Positions 1-12,829 of a stretch of 64,000 bases of DNA are shown piece by piece (the stretch's first letter is position 1; the number at the start of each line of letters is the position of its first letter). The stretch spans positions 638,511 through 702,510 of the forward strand of contig SCFE01000043.1 in assembly GCA_004352715.1 (NCBI GenBank), given 5' to 3'. This stretch comes from Hofstenia miamia (taxonomy: Eukaryota; Xenacoelomorpha; Acoela). Below the pieces are notes generated by a model. It saw nothing but the letters and a program-made list of their open reading frames with translations. It was not told the DNA's origin and did not search any database. Position numbers and translations under genes: made by a program.

Positions 1-747
1 GTGACTAATAGTTCCTTAATAGTGACAGCCTGAATTGTGGTCACTGTAGGTTACAGTTAGGTGTAGGGAATAAGAACTTTTCATTTGAACTCTTTGTACA
101 TGCACATAATATTAACACACTGCAAATATACTATGCTGTTGGTGAACATGAATGCACTGCAATTATGTGCATTTTGTTTATTATTTATTTACATGAGCTG
201 AGATAATAGAATGCTGAGATAAATTGTTTATTGAGCTTGAAATTAATACTTGATACACACAATTAGCACCTTGGCAAGAAAGGATGGCTTCATGGATATG
301 GATTTGGTGTGATGCTGTGTGAATTGGTCACTGCTGGAAGTCTGTTCTCTATGGAATTTCTGTTTTTCTTAAGTAAATCAGTGAACCACCAATGTTTCTT
401 CTTTTGTTTGAATGTGGGTTGCTCTCTACAATGGTAAACTTTGCAACCTTTGATTTTAACTATTGAGTTTCCTGTAACACTAGAGTAGCCAGAGCTCCTC
501 CATGATTCTACTTTATATTTTAAATACTCTGCACTTGTTAGAGAACACTCAATAAAATTTAGTTAACTTTTGTTACTTGATGATAGCTATTTACTAAAAT
601 GCTTTTCTAAATTCATTGGGGACTTGCCAGGGCCCCTTGTTCAGGTAATACATTTACAAGTATACTCCCTGATGCCCTGATAAGCTATAGGGATAAGGAA
701 CTTGCTCCTCATTTCATTACTTGTTTAATTCTTTTTGCTGCTGACTA
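1..747. other. AT-rich sequence with no recognised gene
   Basis: Both strands are closed by frequent stops. No repeat partner in this window and no protein similarity was recognised. Confidence 0.5.
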
Positions 748-1560
748 CCCAGATAACAATTTTTGTTGTTTTTATGTTGTTTATAGTTGTTTCATATATT
801 TGGTTGTTGCAACAACCACTAAAATCATAATAACAACTTTAGTAATAAATAGTCAGTGACCAGATTCTCAGAAATAAAACTCACTTTGTTATTCATATTA
901 CTAGATCCTTTTAATATAAAAAGGATTTGTGAATCCTTTTTTGAATTTTTTAATTTGTGAAAATTATAATATAACAAGTAAGTGAATTCTTAAAATAATT
1001 TATTCATGAATATTTGGACACCTTGAAATTGAATGTTAAATAAAAAAAGTTACATTTGGGCAGAAGATATTTTTCATGACTTAAGAAAGTACTATTTCAA
1101 AATTATACTTAATTTTAGATTTTTAAATTTTTGTTAATTTTGGCAGATTTTTATGCTCATTGTTATCATTTATATACAAGACATTCATTTAAATGTTTAA
1201 CAAATGTTTGTATTAAATATGTTTGATAGTATCTGAAAGATAGTGGTCTGTCCTTTTTGGGCTTGTGTTTGTTTAAGCAGCAATGTTTAAACAGCTTAGC
1301 AATATTCAATGTTATTTTGCATATAAAACTAATGCTAAACAATCATGTGACAACATAAAACAATGTTGTTATTACCTCAAAATATTGCTTATTTATTCAT
1401 AAAAAACAACCAAAAACCAACCTAATGTGACATTTTGAAGCAATGTTGTTTCAACTAATGAAATGGTACCATTTCAACATTAAACAATTTTGTTTTTGAT
1501 ACATAAAACAACCACATAACAACCCAGAACAATGTTGTTTAGCCCTTAAATTATTATCTG
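748..1560. mobile_element. Probable MITE-like non-autonomous DNA element
   Basis: The ends form a short inverted repeat: CAGATAACAATTT at 750-762 and its near complement AAATTATTATCTG at 1548-1560. The interior is rich in AACAATGTTGTT-type words. The left boundary is supported by a second copy beginning CCCAGATAACAA at about 47019, whose similarity starts at the same point. It encodes no protein. The superfamily is unknown and no clear target duplication was found. Confidence 0.5.
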
Positions 1561-2829
1561 AGCAAATAGCATGAGCTTAGACAGCACTGACTGAATGTTT
1601 AACTTGCATGTAGGGCACATGATCCACCCAAGAACTCATAGGCTCTCTCTCCTTTTCTATTAACTTAGGGCTCCCATCTGATGCAACTCTTTCTATGAGG
1701 TTCTCTTTAATCTGGTTGGCCGAGTGTGGCCACACCCTTACTTTACCTGATCTCCTATATATTGTACCACCTAGGTGTAGTTTCACCTTGTTATTAGAGT
1801 AGGTTAATTATATAATTGCGACATTGGCAAATCATGCTGAAGAAGACACCGGGTTTTCATGCAGATGCCACAGTATGGCCAATGATGTAATTAATCACAA
1901 TCAAATAGGGATGCTGTTTTATATCTTAAATATCTTTTTAATAAACGATAATTTTTGCAAAGACAAAAAACTTAAGCTTTAATTTTCTCAATTTATTCAA
2001 GCATTAAAATTTCGTGAATAGGCCTTATTCGCCCATTTCAAGTAATTTGCATTGTCCATTTCAAGAACATGTTTTTGGAAAATATTCTGTGGAAAAATAG
2101 GAAGTCAATTACGGCGAAACGGTACTGCGTTGAAATAGTCTTAATACCAACTTCTGAAATATGCATTTAGAGCAGCGAGAAAAATAAAACCACGATAATG
2201 GTTTTTCTATTTATTGAATTAAATTTTATTTTTGAGGGAGATTAATTATTCGAAGATATAGAGAAGGGTGCACTCGTACAAAACTAGATATAGACCAAAA
2301 AACTTTACGTAATTAACCGTATTCGTAACACACAATAGCACTTGGTATATATTTAAACACTATTTGATGCTTGTTCTGGGTTTTGATTTATTTTATTTGC
2401 ACATGTTTGTAAAAATAATCAAATTTTATTTTTTAAGGTAAATTATAAACGTGTTTATCAAATTTTAATAACATTTGCATTGTTTTTATTGTTTGTAAAA
2501 ATGTAATTAGATAAATGAAAATTGCTTTCCTATTTGTTTGCTACTTCCAAGGTTTTCGAATGAATTCGGAAAAGAAACCATCAAAGCTAGAATTTGAATC
2601 TGATCGAAAATTCTCCGTAAAGATTAAATTATTGTATATTTCAGTTTTTTATTAAGCATAAAATAATTATTTTTTAATTTACAAAACTCGGATTTGTTGT
2701 AAAATTAATATTTTTCCCTCAAACTTGATCGAACTCAGAATTTTCTTCAAAAAATATTCGAACGTAAAAACTCCAACTCCGACCGAGTAATTCGAACTGA
2801 GCTCAAAAGCCCTTTTTACTTCATATACT
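1561..2829. other. Intergenic sequence with an old terminal-repeat fragment
   Basis: No gene recognised. About 2262-2362 (AGGGTGCACTCGTACAAAA... to ...TATTTAAACAC) is a diverged copy of the terminal repeat found at 2843-3015 in the same orientation. It is probably a solo or truncated relic of that family. The small minus ORF at 1577-1786 has no recognisable domain. Confidence 0.45.
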
Positions 2830-3663
2830 TAAACGGCCAAGGGGTAGAATAGGGTGCACGCGGATAAAATAAACACTAATAGAAAGTAAAAAACGATGAG
2901 AAATTCAATAGCATACGTAAAAAGCTTAAAAAATACTGTATATAGACCAATAACTTTGCATAATTAACCAAATTCGTAGCACGCGGTAACACGCGTTAGC
3001 ACTCGGTACGTATTTAAGGACAATAGCACAAAAAACTTGAAATTTATAAAATAATGAACTATTATTAAACAAATTACACGATCTAAAAGTATATTTATGC
3101 AAATTTATACATATTTATTTGAAATCAAGTCCTTACCTTAGGTGAAATTTCCAAATACATTTTGATAAAAATATAAATATATTAATTTCGATTACTCAAT
3201 GTGTTTTACTCGTATTATTATAACAACTAATATCGCCGGTAGCCCTTGCACATTACTTGCAAGTATTGACATTTTCTGACACCAAAGAATCTCGTCTCCG
3301 GGTCAACTTTCTGGGAGCCACCACGGCTACTCTCCGGTTTTGACATAGTAACATCTAAAACCTAACTAAATTTTATATTATAATATATACGCTTTGTTAA
3401 AGAAGTTTTTGTGTATAAATATTAAGAATATTTGATTGAATTTTTATGAAAATTTACATCGTTCTTTTGTTTTAAGAATTTTCACAATAAGAATATACAT
3501 CATGAATTATAGTTAATGTTCGAATGATTGAAGCCCACCTTAAATGTCTCGCATGTCTCTTTGATGAGTTTGCAACAATTTCATTACAATAAAACTTTTA
3601 GACGATGTGTATGTATATAAATATATTCTTATAGTTATTGCACAGATTAATTAGATTTCAGCT

Positions 3664-4190
3664 ATGCCTCCAATTTCGCTGTCCGACCTCAAAAATTTGA
3701 GCGATGCCCAGTTTGCCTCCGCTGTTGGTGGTCTGAAGAAAGACGCCATCATTTCGTTGTTGCGCCAAGCGGTCACTGCTCTCTCTACCTCGACTCCGTC
3801 CTCCAATGATGGCCCTGGCGTCATATCATCCTTATCTGAATCCCTCNTGTTGACTTACGATCAGCTTCCGTTTGCTATTTTACTGCTAAACCTTCAAGAA
3901 AGTTCAGTACTGACTGGTCATATTACCAGAGAACTGTCGTAATGGCTAACTATTTCCTTCAACGGGGTATCAGCTTCACTGGGTCACTAGAGAAGTTCAA
4001 AACCGACGTTAGAGAACATCTGCGTATATTGACTTCAACCCGCTTCAACATCGACAACTCGTGCACCTTCTATTTGGAGTGTCATAATTCTTGTTGTCGA
4101 ACTTAATTTCTCTTTTCTTTTTTGTACACATAGATAAAAATCCCTATATACAAAGGGTAATTAAGCCTTTTTTTGTTGTTGTTGTTATTA
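3664..4190 (+). mobile_element. Non-LTR retrotransposon (LINE), 5' and 3' ends joined at an N
   Basis: A reading frame from ATG 3664 to the N at 3847 gives an ORF1-like N-terminus (MPPISLSDLKNLSDAQF). After the N, the frames encode a reverse-transcriptase C-terminal tail ending in NIDNSCTFYLECHNSCCR near 4105. That tail matches the end of the minus-strand LINE at 11780-12816 (LNNTCSWFLSCNCSNCR). A (TTG)n tract near 4165-4190 looks like the element's 3' tail. Most of the element, including the palm and endonuclease, is missing between the two parts. The N probably marks a collapsed or unassembled middle. Confidence 0.65.
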
Positions 4191-4330
4191 TAGATGACAC
4201 TTTTAGTAAATTTTAGATGACGCTTTGTACAGAAAAACCTAGCCATGGCGACTTGTACATATGTGGATTGCCCACATAGGCACCGCGAGCGGAGGGCAAG
4301 AGGGAGCAGCTGCCCCCTTCCCTTTCATGG

Positions 4331-4632
4331 TGAGTTGATTGAATTGACTAGTTTTATTTAATCGAAGTTCTTAGTAATACTTGATTTAAATAAATTTAAG
4401 ATGTATTTTAGTATTGCGCTATGTGTATTGGGAAATATTTTTACTGCATGAAATACATTTATCAATTTTTCAATTCAAATGTATATAGATGAGTTGATTG
4501 AATGGAGTAGAGTTTTATCAAATCGAAGTTCTTAGTAATATTTGATTTAAATAAATTTAGAATGTATTTTAGTATTGCGCTAAGTGTATTGGGAAATATT
4601 TTTACTGCATGAAATACATTTATCAATTTTTC
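4331..4632. repeat. Two tandem copies, period about 159 bp
   Basis: Copies 4331-4489 and 4490-4632 both begin TGAGTTGATTGAAT and end with TGAAATACATTTATCAATTTTT. They differ at scattered positions, so this is an older duplication rather than an assembly join. Confidence 0.8.
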
Positions 4633-5092
4633 TGGTTAATAATATTCTTTCTAGATCGTTATACAAAAATCTTTAATTTCTTAAACCAGGTTAAATCTTT
4701 GATTACTATCTGGAAAATAATAGTGATATTTTGAAATTTACTTCCATTTGAAATGCAATATATCAGATATAAAGTGCTTACTTATTGATGTGGTAAATAT
4801 TGCTTTCGAAATAGTGGTAGAAAATAACAAACCAAAGGCCCACATTCTTATATTTTTACACATAGGATGGGAGATTAAAGCACATTCTAGCACATTACAT
4901 CGGATAATGAAAATACTTGGAATTCATTGTTCGCTTTAAATTAAATGATTAAGTTTACTAAAAAAAATTGCTTTGAAATAAAATATTTTTTTCAACAAAA
5001 ACAGATTTCTAAAATATCACACGTGCAAAAATTTTTTTGTTCCTCCTTTAAAAAGTTTCTTGCAGCGCCCTTGATTGGCTACATTATTTAAT

Positions 5093-6884
5093 GCAGCGGC
5101 TACCTCTGAATTGAATCAATCTCTTTAGGCTATTGCACCGTTGTGATCAGAATGTTAATTACAACCGAACAACCAATAGATTTAAATTTCAAATTAATCT
5201 ACTAAGCAATTATGATTTTTTGAGTAAAACATAATTGAAAAACGCGTTAATTGACAAAATTATCAAATCGATTGCTTTAGAATTGTGTGAAGAACTACAT
5301 GCTGTTAGGTGCAAAACAAGTGAAATTATCCTACTTTTGATCATTGCTTTATGAAGAATCCGTTAAACGACACTACATAAACAAAGATACAAACGGAAAC
5401 TAAAAAACGCGATTTCTCGTTTTGAATCACTTTGCACAAAGTGGGTTCTTGCACTACATGCCTATGTTGATTCCCATATACATGTTCAATAAGTATGAAC
5501 GTTATACTTAATGCATATAAAACACTTTGATTAAATTTATTTAAATTTTCAGTAACAATTGCATATCGACAGGCCCATGTATATTGCACTCACCGATTCT
5601 GTACATCCGCACTATTCAAAATATATTTATAACAATACTAGCGAAATGTATATTTATGCATTAAAAATTTAAGCAACGCGGTCACGCTAGCTATAAATTC
5701 GGTACTAATCGGAAAATAAAATATGAAAATAAATACTAATCTGGAGAACAAATTCTCTGAAAGTTCCAATTTACTTAAAAATCAAGTAAGAAAAACTTCT
5801 TTTACAATAAAAAATGTACACTTTTATCTTACATTTGGGTTAATAATAGAATATACTTTTAGATCGTGTAATTTGTTTAATAATAGTTAATTATTTTATA
5901 AATTTCAAGTTTTTTGTGCTATTGTCCTTAAATATCTACCGCGTGCTAACGCGTGTTACCGCGTGCTACGAATTTGGTTAATTATGCAANGCAGCGGCTA
6001 CCTCTGAATTGAATCAATCTCTTTAGGCTATTGCACCGTTGTGATCAGAATGTTAATTACAACCGAACAACCAATAGATTTAAATTTCAAATTAATCTAC
6101 TAAGCAATTATGATTTTTTGAGTAAAACATAATTGAAAAACGCGTTAATTGACAAAATTATCAAATCGATTGCTTTAGAATTGTGTGAAGAACTACATGC
6201 TGTTAGGTGCAAAACAAGTGAAATTATCCTACTTTTGATCATTGCTTTATGAAGAATCCGTTAAACGACACTACATAAACAAAGATACAAACGGAAACTA
6301 AAAAACGCGATTTCTCGTTTTGAATCACTTTGCACAAAGTGGGTTCTTGCACTACATGCCTATGTTGATTCCCATATACATGTTCAATAAGTATGAACGT
6401 TATACTTAATGCATATAAAACACTTTGATTAAATTTATTTAAATTTTCAGTAACAATTGCATATCGACAGGCCCATGTATATTGCACTCACCGATTCTGT
6501 ACATCCGCACTATTCAAAATATATTTATAACAATACTAGCGAAATGTATATTTATGCATTAAAAATTTAAGCAACGCGATCACACTAGCTATAAATTCGG
6601 TACTAATCGGTAAATAAAATATGAAAATAAATAATCGGGAGAACAAATTCTCTGAAAGTTCCAATTTTTTTAAAAATCAAGTAAGAAAAACTTCTTTTAC
6701 AATAAAAAATGTACACTTTTATCTTACATTTGGGTTAATAATAGAATATACTTTTAGATCGTGTAATTTGTTTAATAATAGTTAATTATTTTATAAATTT
6801 CAAGTTTTTTGTGCTATTGTCCTTAAATATCTACCGCGTGCTAACGCGTGTTACCGCGTGCTACGAATTTGGTTAATTATGCAA
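5093..6884. repeat. ~895-bp direct repeat joined at a single N (5990)
   Basis: 5093-5989 and 5991-6884 are near-identical, with a handful of differences (for example GCGGTCACGCTAG against GCGATCACACTAG). The second copy begins immediately after the N with GCAGCGGCTACC, exactly where the first begins. This looks like two haplotypes or overlapping contig ends placed in series. The minus ORFs at 5341-5589 and 6239-6487 are the same 82-codon frame duplicated and match nothing I recognise. Confidence 0.8.
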
Positions 6885-7037
6885 TGTTATTGGTCTTCAT
6901 ACATTATTTTTTAAGCTTTTTAAGTGTATTATTGCATTTCTCATCGTTTTTTTACCGTGGATTAGTGTTTATTTTGTCCGCGTGCACCCTATTCTATACC
7001 TTCGCCATTTAAACTTATTTCGACGATAGAATAAGTC

Positions 7038-7353
7038 CTACACCCAGTAAACATAGAACTGTTGTAACGACGTCGTTTTTGTGGTGAATCGGCGTTTAAT
7101 AGGCGTTGAATTGTTTGAGTGGCACTTATAGTGTGGATTAGTGGCGGTGTATAATTCCGTCTAGCAAAAAATATTTAAAAATAGGAATAATTTTAGTATT
7201 ATGACAATTTGAAGATATATTTTTTAAAAACTGCATTTTTATTGATAATTTGTCGTTTTATTGTGGAAAGACGTTGTTTTGTAATGTCGTTTTAGTGTCG
7301 TTATTATGTCGTTCAGCGATGTCGTTACGACAGTTCAATGTTTACTGGGCAGT
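7038..7353. mobile_element. 316-bp hAT-type MITE with 8-bp target duplication
   Basis: The ends carry an imperfect inverted repeat of over 30 bp: CCCAGTAAACATAGAACTGT at 7043-7062 and, inverted at the right end, ACAGTTCAATGTTTACTGGG. AATAAGTC occurs directly outside both ends (7030-7037 and 7354-7361), an 8-bp duplication typical of hAT insertion. There is no ORF. The interior is rich in GTCGTT words. The exact first base of the repeat is uncertain by one. Confidence 0.75.
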
Positions 7354-8629
7354 AATAAGTCTTATGTCTTAAAGTGCAACATTTAAATGAAGAAACAGCG
7401 CAAAGCTTTCTAAACTCATTATCAATGGCATTTCAGTGTAAGCCAACCACTAAACATTAGATTCTGTGGCCTGTACCAAAAAGTGCGTGATCGTATAGAC
7501 GAATTTCAAAGTGCTGTAGCTTCGCAACCGATCAGCCAATTTCAAATGTTTTTTTCAAAAAACTTATGTTAAATGCACTCTGTGTAACATCTGTTCCCGC
7601 GCAAGATAATTGCCTGCTCGGAGACAGACTATGAAAGAAAACAATCTACTATTTCAGAGGGGCAAATGACACAAAGCCCTCCGTGTAACAGTTTGCACCG
7701 ATAATACAGGGTGTGTCAAAAATATTTTGGCTTTTAATCTAACTAAAAAAATTCAACCAATCACAGAAAAGATGATGAAATATTTCGTCATTTTATAACT
7801 ATATAAAGGGAATTTATGTTATGCATAACTATTTTGTTATTTTTTCAGTACTTTTTAACATTACATATTGATTTAGACACTAGACTGGAAATATCAAAAC
7901 TATAAAACTACAAAATTGGAGACAGGACAACAGCGGGATTACGTGCATACAAAACAACACCAACTTCACAAAGACATTTTTTCTATTACAACTGTCACTA
8001 ACATGTTAAGAAAATTTAAAAAGACAAAATCCTTGCATAATGCTTCTAAAGCAGGGAGACCATTACTCCAAGAAGACCGGAAACCAATGGTAAAATGTTC
8101 ATGGGCATGCAAGTTCTTCTTCTATTGCTACAGCTACTACAATTCCAAAGAAAAAACTATCATTGAATCAGAATATCATCGTCGTCTCGAATTTGCACAA
8201 TAGATTTTAGCTAATGCTAATTTGCTTTGATCAGATGATGCCTACTTTACTATGGATGGAATGGTCAACCGTCATAACTGTACCATATGGGCGTCTGAGA
8301 ACCCTCTGCAAGTAATAACAGAAAACTTGCACCCTGAAAAATTATGTGTGTGGATGGCATTTAGTGCAAATTATGTGCTAAAGCCATTTTCTTTCCGGGT
8401 ACAGTAAATCAGGGTAATTACACCAGTATGCACCGTGACCATATATTTCCACAACTAAGACAGAAATAAAAAATGCAATCTGTTATTTTTCAGGATTACG
8501 GTGCGCCACCACCTTATTCCAAACAAACCAGGGATTTCATCAGTACTCAATTGCCACCTGAGCGTGTTATTGGCAGAGGTTTTGGTCATGCATGGCCTCC
8601 TAGATCACCTGACCTGAGTCCACTTGACT

Positions 8630-8742
8630 NTAATAGTTAATTATTTTATAAATTTCAAGTTTTTTGTGCTATTGTCCTTAAATATCTACCGCGTGCTAAC
8701 GCGTGTTACCGCGTGCTACGAATTTGGTTAATTATGCAATGN
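8630..8742. other. Foreign 111-bp segment bounded by two Ns inside the mariner
   Basis: Between N 8630 and N 8742 lies a piece (TAATAGTTAATTATTTTATA...) identical to part of the long terminal repeat at about 6775-6885. The mariner sequence on either side overlaps by 364 bp. This is best explained as a scaffolding error. Confidence 0.8.
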
Positions 8743-8949
8743 CAACCGTCATAACTGTACCATATGGGCGTCTGAGAACCCTCTGCAAGTAATAACAGAA
8801 AACTTGCACCCTGAAAAATTATGTGTGTGGATGGCATTTAGTGCAAATTATGTGCTAAAGCCATTTTCTTTCCGGGTACAGTAAATCAGGGTAATTACAC
8901 CAGTATGCACCGTGACCATATATTTCCACAACTAAGACAGAAATAAAAA

Positions 8950-9174
8950 ATGCAATCTGTTATTTTTCAGGATTACGGTGCGCCACCACCTTATTCCAAA
9001 CAAACCAGGGATTTCATCAGTACTCAATTGCCACCTGAGCGTGTTATTGGCAGAGGTTTTGGTCATGCATGGCCTCCTAGATCACCTGACCTGAGTCCAC
9101 TTGACTTTTATTTGTGGTCTACTCTAAAGTCACGGGTATATCATACATACATTCCAACTAACCTGGATGATTAA
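8950..9174 (+). pseudogene. Mariner transposase C-terminal ORF
   Basis: A 74-codon open frame whose start falls inside the transposase, so it is the longest open piece of a pseudogene rather than a gene. It has the conserved mariner features GAPPPY (the catalytic D is replaced by Y in FQDYGA versus the usual QDGA order) and WPPRSPDLSPLDFYLW, with the final carboxylate at LDF. Confidence 0.7.
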
Positions 9175-9417
9175 AAAAGGAGGATCATACAAGAAGTTGA
9201 TTCACTTAACATTGATGAATTATATCGAGCTGTCTAGAATATGATACCAAGATGTGAACTTACTATTGAGCAGAATGGAGGACTATTTGAACATTTGTGT
9301 TAATATATCTGTAATTCCCCTTATTAGAGTTTGTTTATTTACATATATTATTGTTTGGTTTCATATAATTAAAAAGTTATTGTGATTTGGAAAGTCAAGC
9401 TACTTTGACACACCCTG

Positions 9418-11660
9418 TATTAATTCATTCCTTACTGCTTAGTTGTAGAAATAATTTAGTTTCATGATGAATTTAACGTATTAATTAGCCACGTTGAAAT
9501 GCATTTCAAACTATCAGATACCCGAGATGCCAAATATTGAGACAAAATGTTTATGAATAGCTTACTTTACCGAAAATGAGCAGTTTCAAGAAGGCTTCAT
9601 AAATATCTTAATTTAAAATATTGATATTTAAAAAACTAGAAATGGATATAATACCAAACGGATATTAATTTAACACTATTTCGGCACAGAACTTTAGTAA
9701 TCTTTGACTCGCTTTTTTTACATTTTTTATTAAAGTATTTGTATTATTTCGCTAAAGCAAAGCTTTAAAAATTGTTGCTTTAAAAGTATCAAAGGGGATA
9801 TTAAAAATTTTAATGCTTGAGAAATATGTGCACTAAAATTCCTGCAATATGGGTGTTTTCGAAAGTCCGATTTCTTTCAAACTATGAAGCCAACTAATTC
9901 ATTATATTTATTTCAAAATTCATTACTGTATTTAGAATGGCTGATATTATATTTCAAAAACCTATTAGAAAAAATAGAGTAAATAGATCGATCATATTAG
10001 TACATACTTAAAAATCGTTATTCCTAAATTATAAATGCTTGACAAAATTCTCTTATATTTCGGTGTTAGCCTACTTGAGTGCATATTGCTTTCGAGTGAA
10101 ATTAGTAGCATTGGTTTAATTTACTATTTCAAAATATTTATTTACTATTACAATTTTGGAAAAATACAAAATGAAGCCATCTATCACGCGCAATTGTCAT
10201 AATTTGTAATAATAAATAAGTACAATTATTGCAGTAATGTATCACCTTTTGAATTTCGAAAGTTACCCAAAAATAATAGTGCATTCGATTGTTTAATATG
10301 CCCTACTTGACAAGACATTCAATAGTCCAAGACTCTGTTAACTGTAATATGAAATATTTTATGCAACCATAAAGTAATTTTTCCAATCACTTAAATACGG
10401 CTGATGCAACATGCAGTTTTTTAGTATTCCTTTAAATGGGTGTATATGCATATTTATGTCAAGATACATAAAGGCGGCTGCATTTGTTTGATTCGCGCTG
10501 TAGTTTGTAGTTCTGTTAAATCACAATATTTCATTTTTAATGCTAAAGCAATCTCCATATTTTAATAGAAACGTAGTAGTTTTTGTTTAATCCATATCGT
10601 TTGTTTACATATTTCTTATCTCCGAGATTATTGCTCTCGGAGCATGTGCGTGCATGGTCCATTGTGTATTCCAAAGAACATTTAATTTAGTTTTTATTTG
10701 CCCCGAGACAAACCCATCGTGTAACATCCGCTTCATTTGTTTGATATTTTGTTTAATTTGCTTGAATTTGTTTAATTCAGCTGAGAAAAGGTATTTTATG
10801 ATGAACACAGTGGCGTACGCAAGGTGAGACATGTTGTACTTGCCCCCTCGTCAGGTATTTAAAATTGATTTTGATTTGTTAAATCTAAACATTTTCTGCA
10901 AAAATTAGAAGCATTTGTAAACTAAGTTGTGAAATGTATATTTTGCGGTCTATTTTTCAATATTTTGAACAAGCTCGCGGAGCATCACTCCGCTTTTGAT
11001 CTAGACTAAGATGTCCAATCCTCATCAGAAAATCGTGTGTACACCCCTGATCATGAATAACTTTTAGGAATAAATAGTGTCCAAAATATAATTTCGACTT
11101 TTGGTAAAATATTCTTTTTGTCTCTAATTCAGTAATTGCAAATATTTTGTTCAAAATGACTAGCAAAGTACGGGCATCCCACTAACGATTTCTTACAAGT
11201 GTTGAATTCAAATAGTAGGGTCGAATATTTGAATAGTTGGTTGAAATTAATTCAACAGTTTGTGAAATTTTTATTATTTTTGCGTTCTACGATTAGTGTT
11301 CCTGAACACGCAACCATTTTGTTGACAATTACTCTCTTGATAACGACTTTTCGTGTCACACGATTTTCATTCCATAAGTTCAGGAATGTTCATTAAAAAA
11401 TGAACACATGTATTTTTTCTTGTGTTTTTATTAAACACATGTAAAAATATACTATTATTCTATCAATTTATATTCCTGCACAACCATTAATGAACAAGCA
11501 AAGGGAGATCAGCACGCTAAATATATATTGAAATTGAAGGAAAACAGGCCTTAATCTGAAATGACACATTAGAATCTTGTAAATTACACATTAGAATGTC
11601 AAATCGCGCTGATAACAAAAGGTTTATCCTATAAATTCTAACATATTTATCTTTAGGAAT
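9418..11660. other. AT-rich sequence without a recognised gene
   Basis: Short ORFs (10605-10832 minus, 10957-11166 minus, 11199-11396 plus) show no family motif. No inverted-repeat pair was found that would define an element. Confidence 0.45.
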
Positions 11661-11669
11661 CCTTCATGT

Positions 11670-12816
11670 TCATACTACTACTACTAAATGACTTCAATTC
11701 GCTTTATAAAGCGCTACAAACTAAATTTACAAGTAAAACAAAATTTTTTGAAAGTAAAATATAGTTCATAATTATCACATTATTTCTTTTTATGAGATGA
11801 TCTTACTTCTCTACAATTACTGCAATTGCAAGACAGAAACCATGAGCAAGTATTGTTCAATTTAAAATGATTAATAACATAATCTTCAAAAAATATACGA
11901 AGTTGTTTCTTTACAATGCTAGGACGATCATAAATGTTGATATTAGAATTGACTGATATGTAATTAGTCAAGTAAGTAATACGATCCCAATAGTTGCTAT
12001 GAGATGTAACCAATTTGCACTTAGGATTTTTGAAAATAGTCCGTTTTTCTCTTGATGAATTATTCTTTACACTAACAAATTCAGTATGATCTATTTTGTA
12101 TAACCCATTCAGTACTTTATTGAAAAATATCAAATCATACAATTGAAATTGAAGAGCAATTGGAAGTATGTTAAGGTGCAACAAATTTTCATAAGATATT
12201 TCCTTATTTGAATTTAAACACCAATGTAAGCATTTCCTTTGATATCTTTCAAGTTTTTCAAATTGATGTCTACTTGGCCACCAACATTGTGATCCATAAG
12301 TTATAATAGATAATATGCAACTTTTGAATAACTTAGTTCTTATAAATTTAGGTGTAATATATGGTATATTTCTTCTTAAATAAAATAATACATTAATTGC
12401 TTTGCTTAAAACTTTGGTATAATGTTGGTTCCATTTTAAATCTGAGGAGATATTTAGTCCTAAATCATTGACTGATTCAACTAATTGAAGATTACATGCC
12501 ATATGTTTTGAAGAAAGCATATCTCTGCATTTAGTTTTTCCAAAACAAATAATCTTAGACTTAGATGTATTAAATTGCATTTCATTTCTCCGTCCCCATT
12601 TTATAACAGAATCAATTGTATTTTTAATAAGAAATTCAGTAGGGGATTCTACTAAAAGTTTGCTGTCATCAGCGAAAAGCCAAATATTTGAATTTATACT
12701 AGAACAGAAATCATTAATGAATAGAACAAATAAAAGTGGTCCAAGAACACTTCCTTGAGGTACTCCACTTGTTATTTTTAATGGCTGAGAAATATTTCCA
12801 CAAATATATATATATA
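11670..12816 (-). mobile_element. LINE reverse transcriptase fragment, C-terminal half (minus strand)
   Basis: Reading right to left from about 12816, one continuous frame gives SGVPQGSVLGPLLFVLFIND (RT block 4/5), then WLFADDSKLL (the YADD-type active site as FADD), the thumb, and the C-terminal tail CSWFLSCNCSNCREV ending at the stop at 11780. The tracked frame from ATG 12580 is therefore only the last part of a longer open frame. A (TAC)n run near 11670-11690 may be the 3' tail. The 5' side ends at a (TA)n tract at 12806-12824. The organisation resembles CR1/L2/Jockey-type LINEs, and the RT N-terminal part and endonuclease are absent. Confidence 0.85.
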
Positions 12817-12824
12817 TATATATA
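12806..12824. repeat. (TA)n microsatellite
   Basis: Short alternating TA tract adjoining the truncated 5' end of the LINE. Confidence 0.8.
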
Positions 12825-12829
12825 ACGGC

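Larger units (their letters stand above)
2830..7012. mobile_element. DNA element with ~270-bp terminal inverted repeats (superfamily unknown)
   Basis: Sequence at about 2830-3097 returns inverted at about 6747-7012. Both contain the GGTGCACGCGG / CCGCGTGCACC word next to TAGAATA, a CGCGGTAACACGCGTTAGC-type cluster and GATCTAAAAGTATAT at the inner edge. The outer edges differ by several substitutions, so the exact termini and target duplication are unclear. The interior holds a broken LINE (about 3540-4190), two 159-bp tandem copies (4331-4632) and an assembly duplication (5093-5989 / 5991-6884). No transposase was recognised. Confidence 0.6.
7707..9417 (+). mobile_element. Tc1/mariner element with degenerate transposase
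   Basis: Inverted ends CAGGGTGTGTCAAA (7707) and TTTGACACACCCTG (to 9417) are flanked by TA on both sides. Inside, a helix-turn-helix-like part lies at 7916-8100 (TVTNMLRKFKKTKSL...SKAGRP). The catalytic half follows, with YFTMDGMVNRHNC, FQDYGAPPP and WPPRSPDLSPLDFYLWSTLKS. The last is the conserved mariner block with the second and third carboxylate region. The frame is broken by stops and the DNA between the two domains is shortened. Positions 8630-8742 are an assembly intrusion and 8266-8629 is repeated at 8743-9106, so the true element is about 1.2 kb. Confidence 0.85.

Noticed and set aside
5341-6487. Duplicated 82-codon minus ORF as a tandem gene pair
   Set aside because: The two copies lie in an assembly duplication at N 5990 and the frame matches no family; no evidence of a gene.
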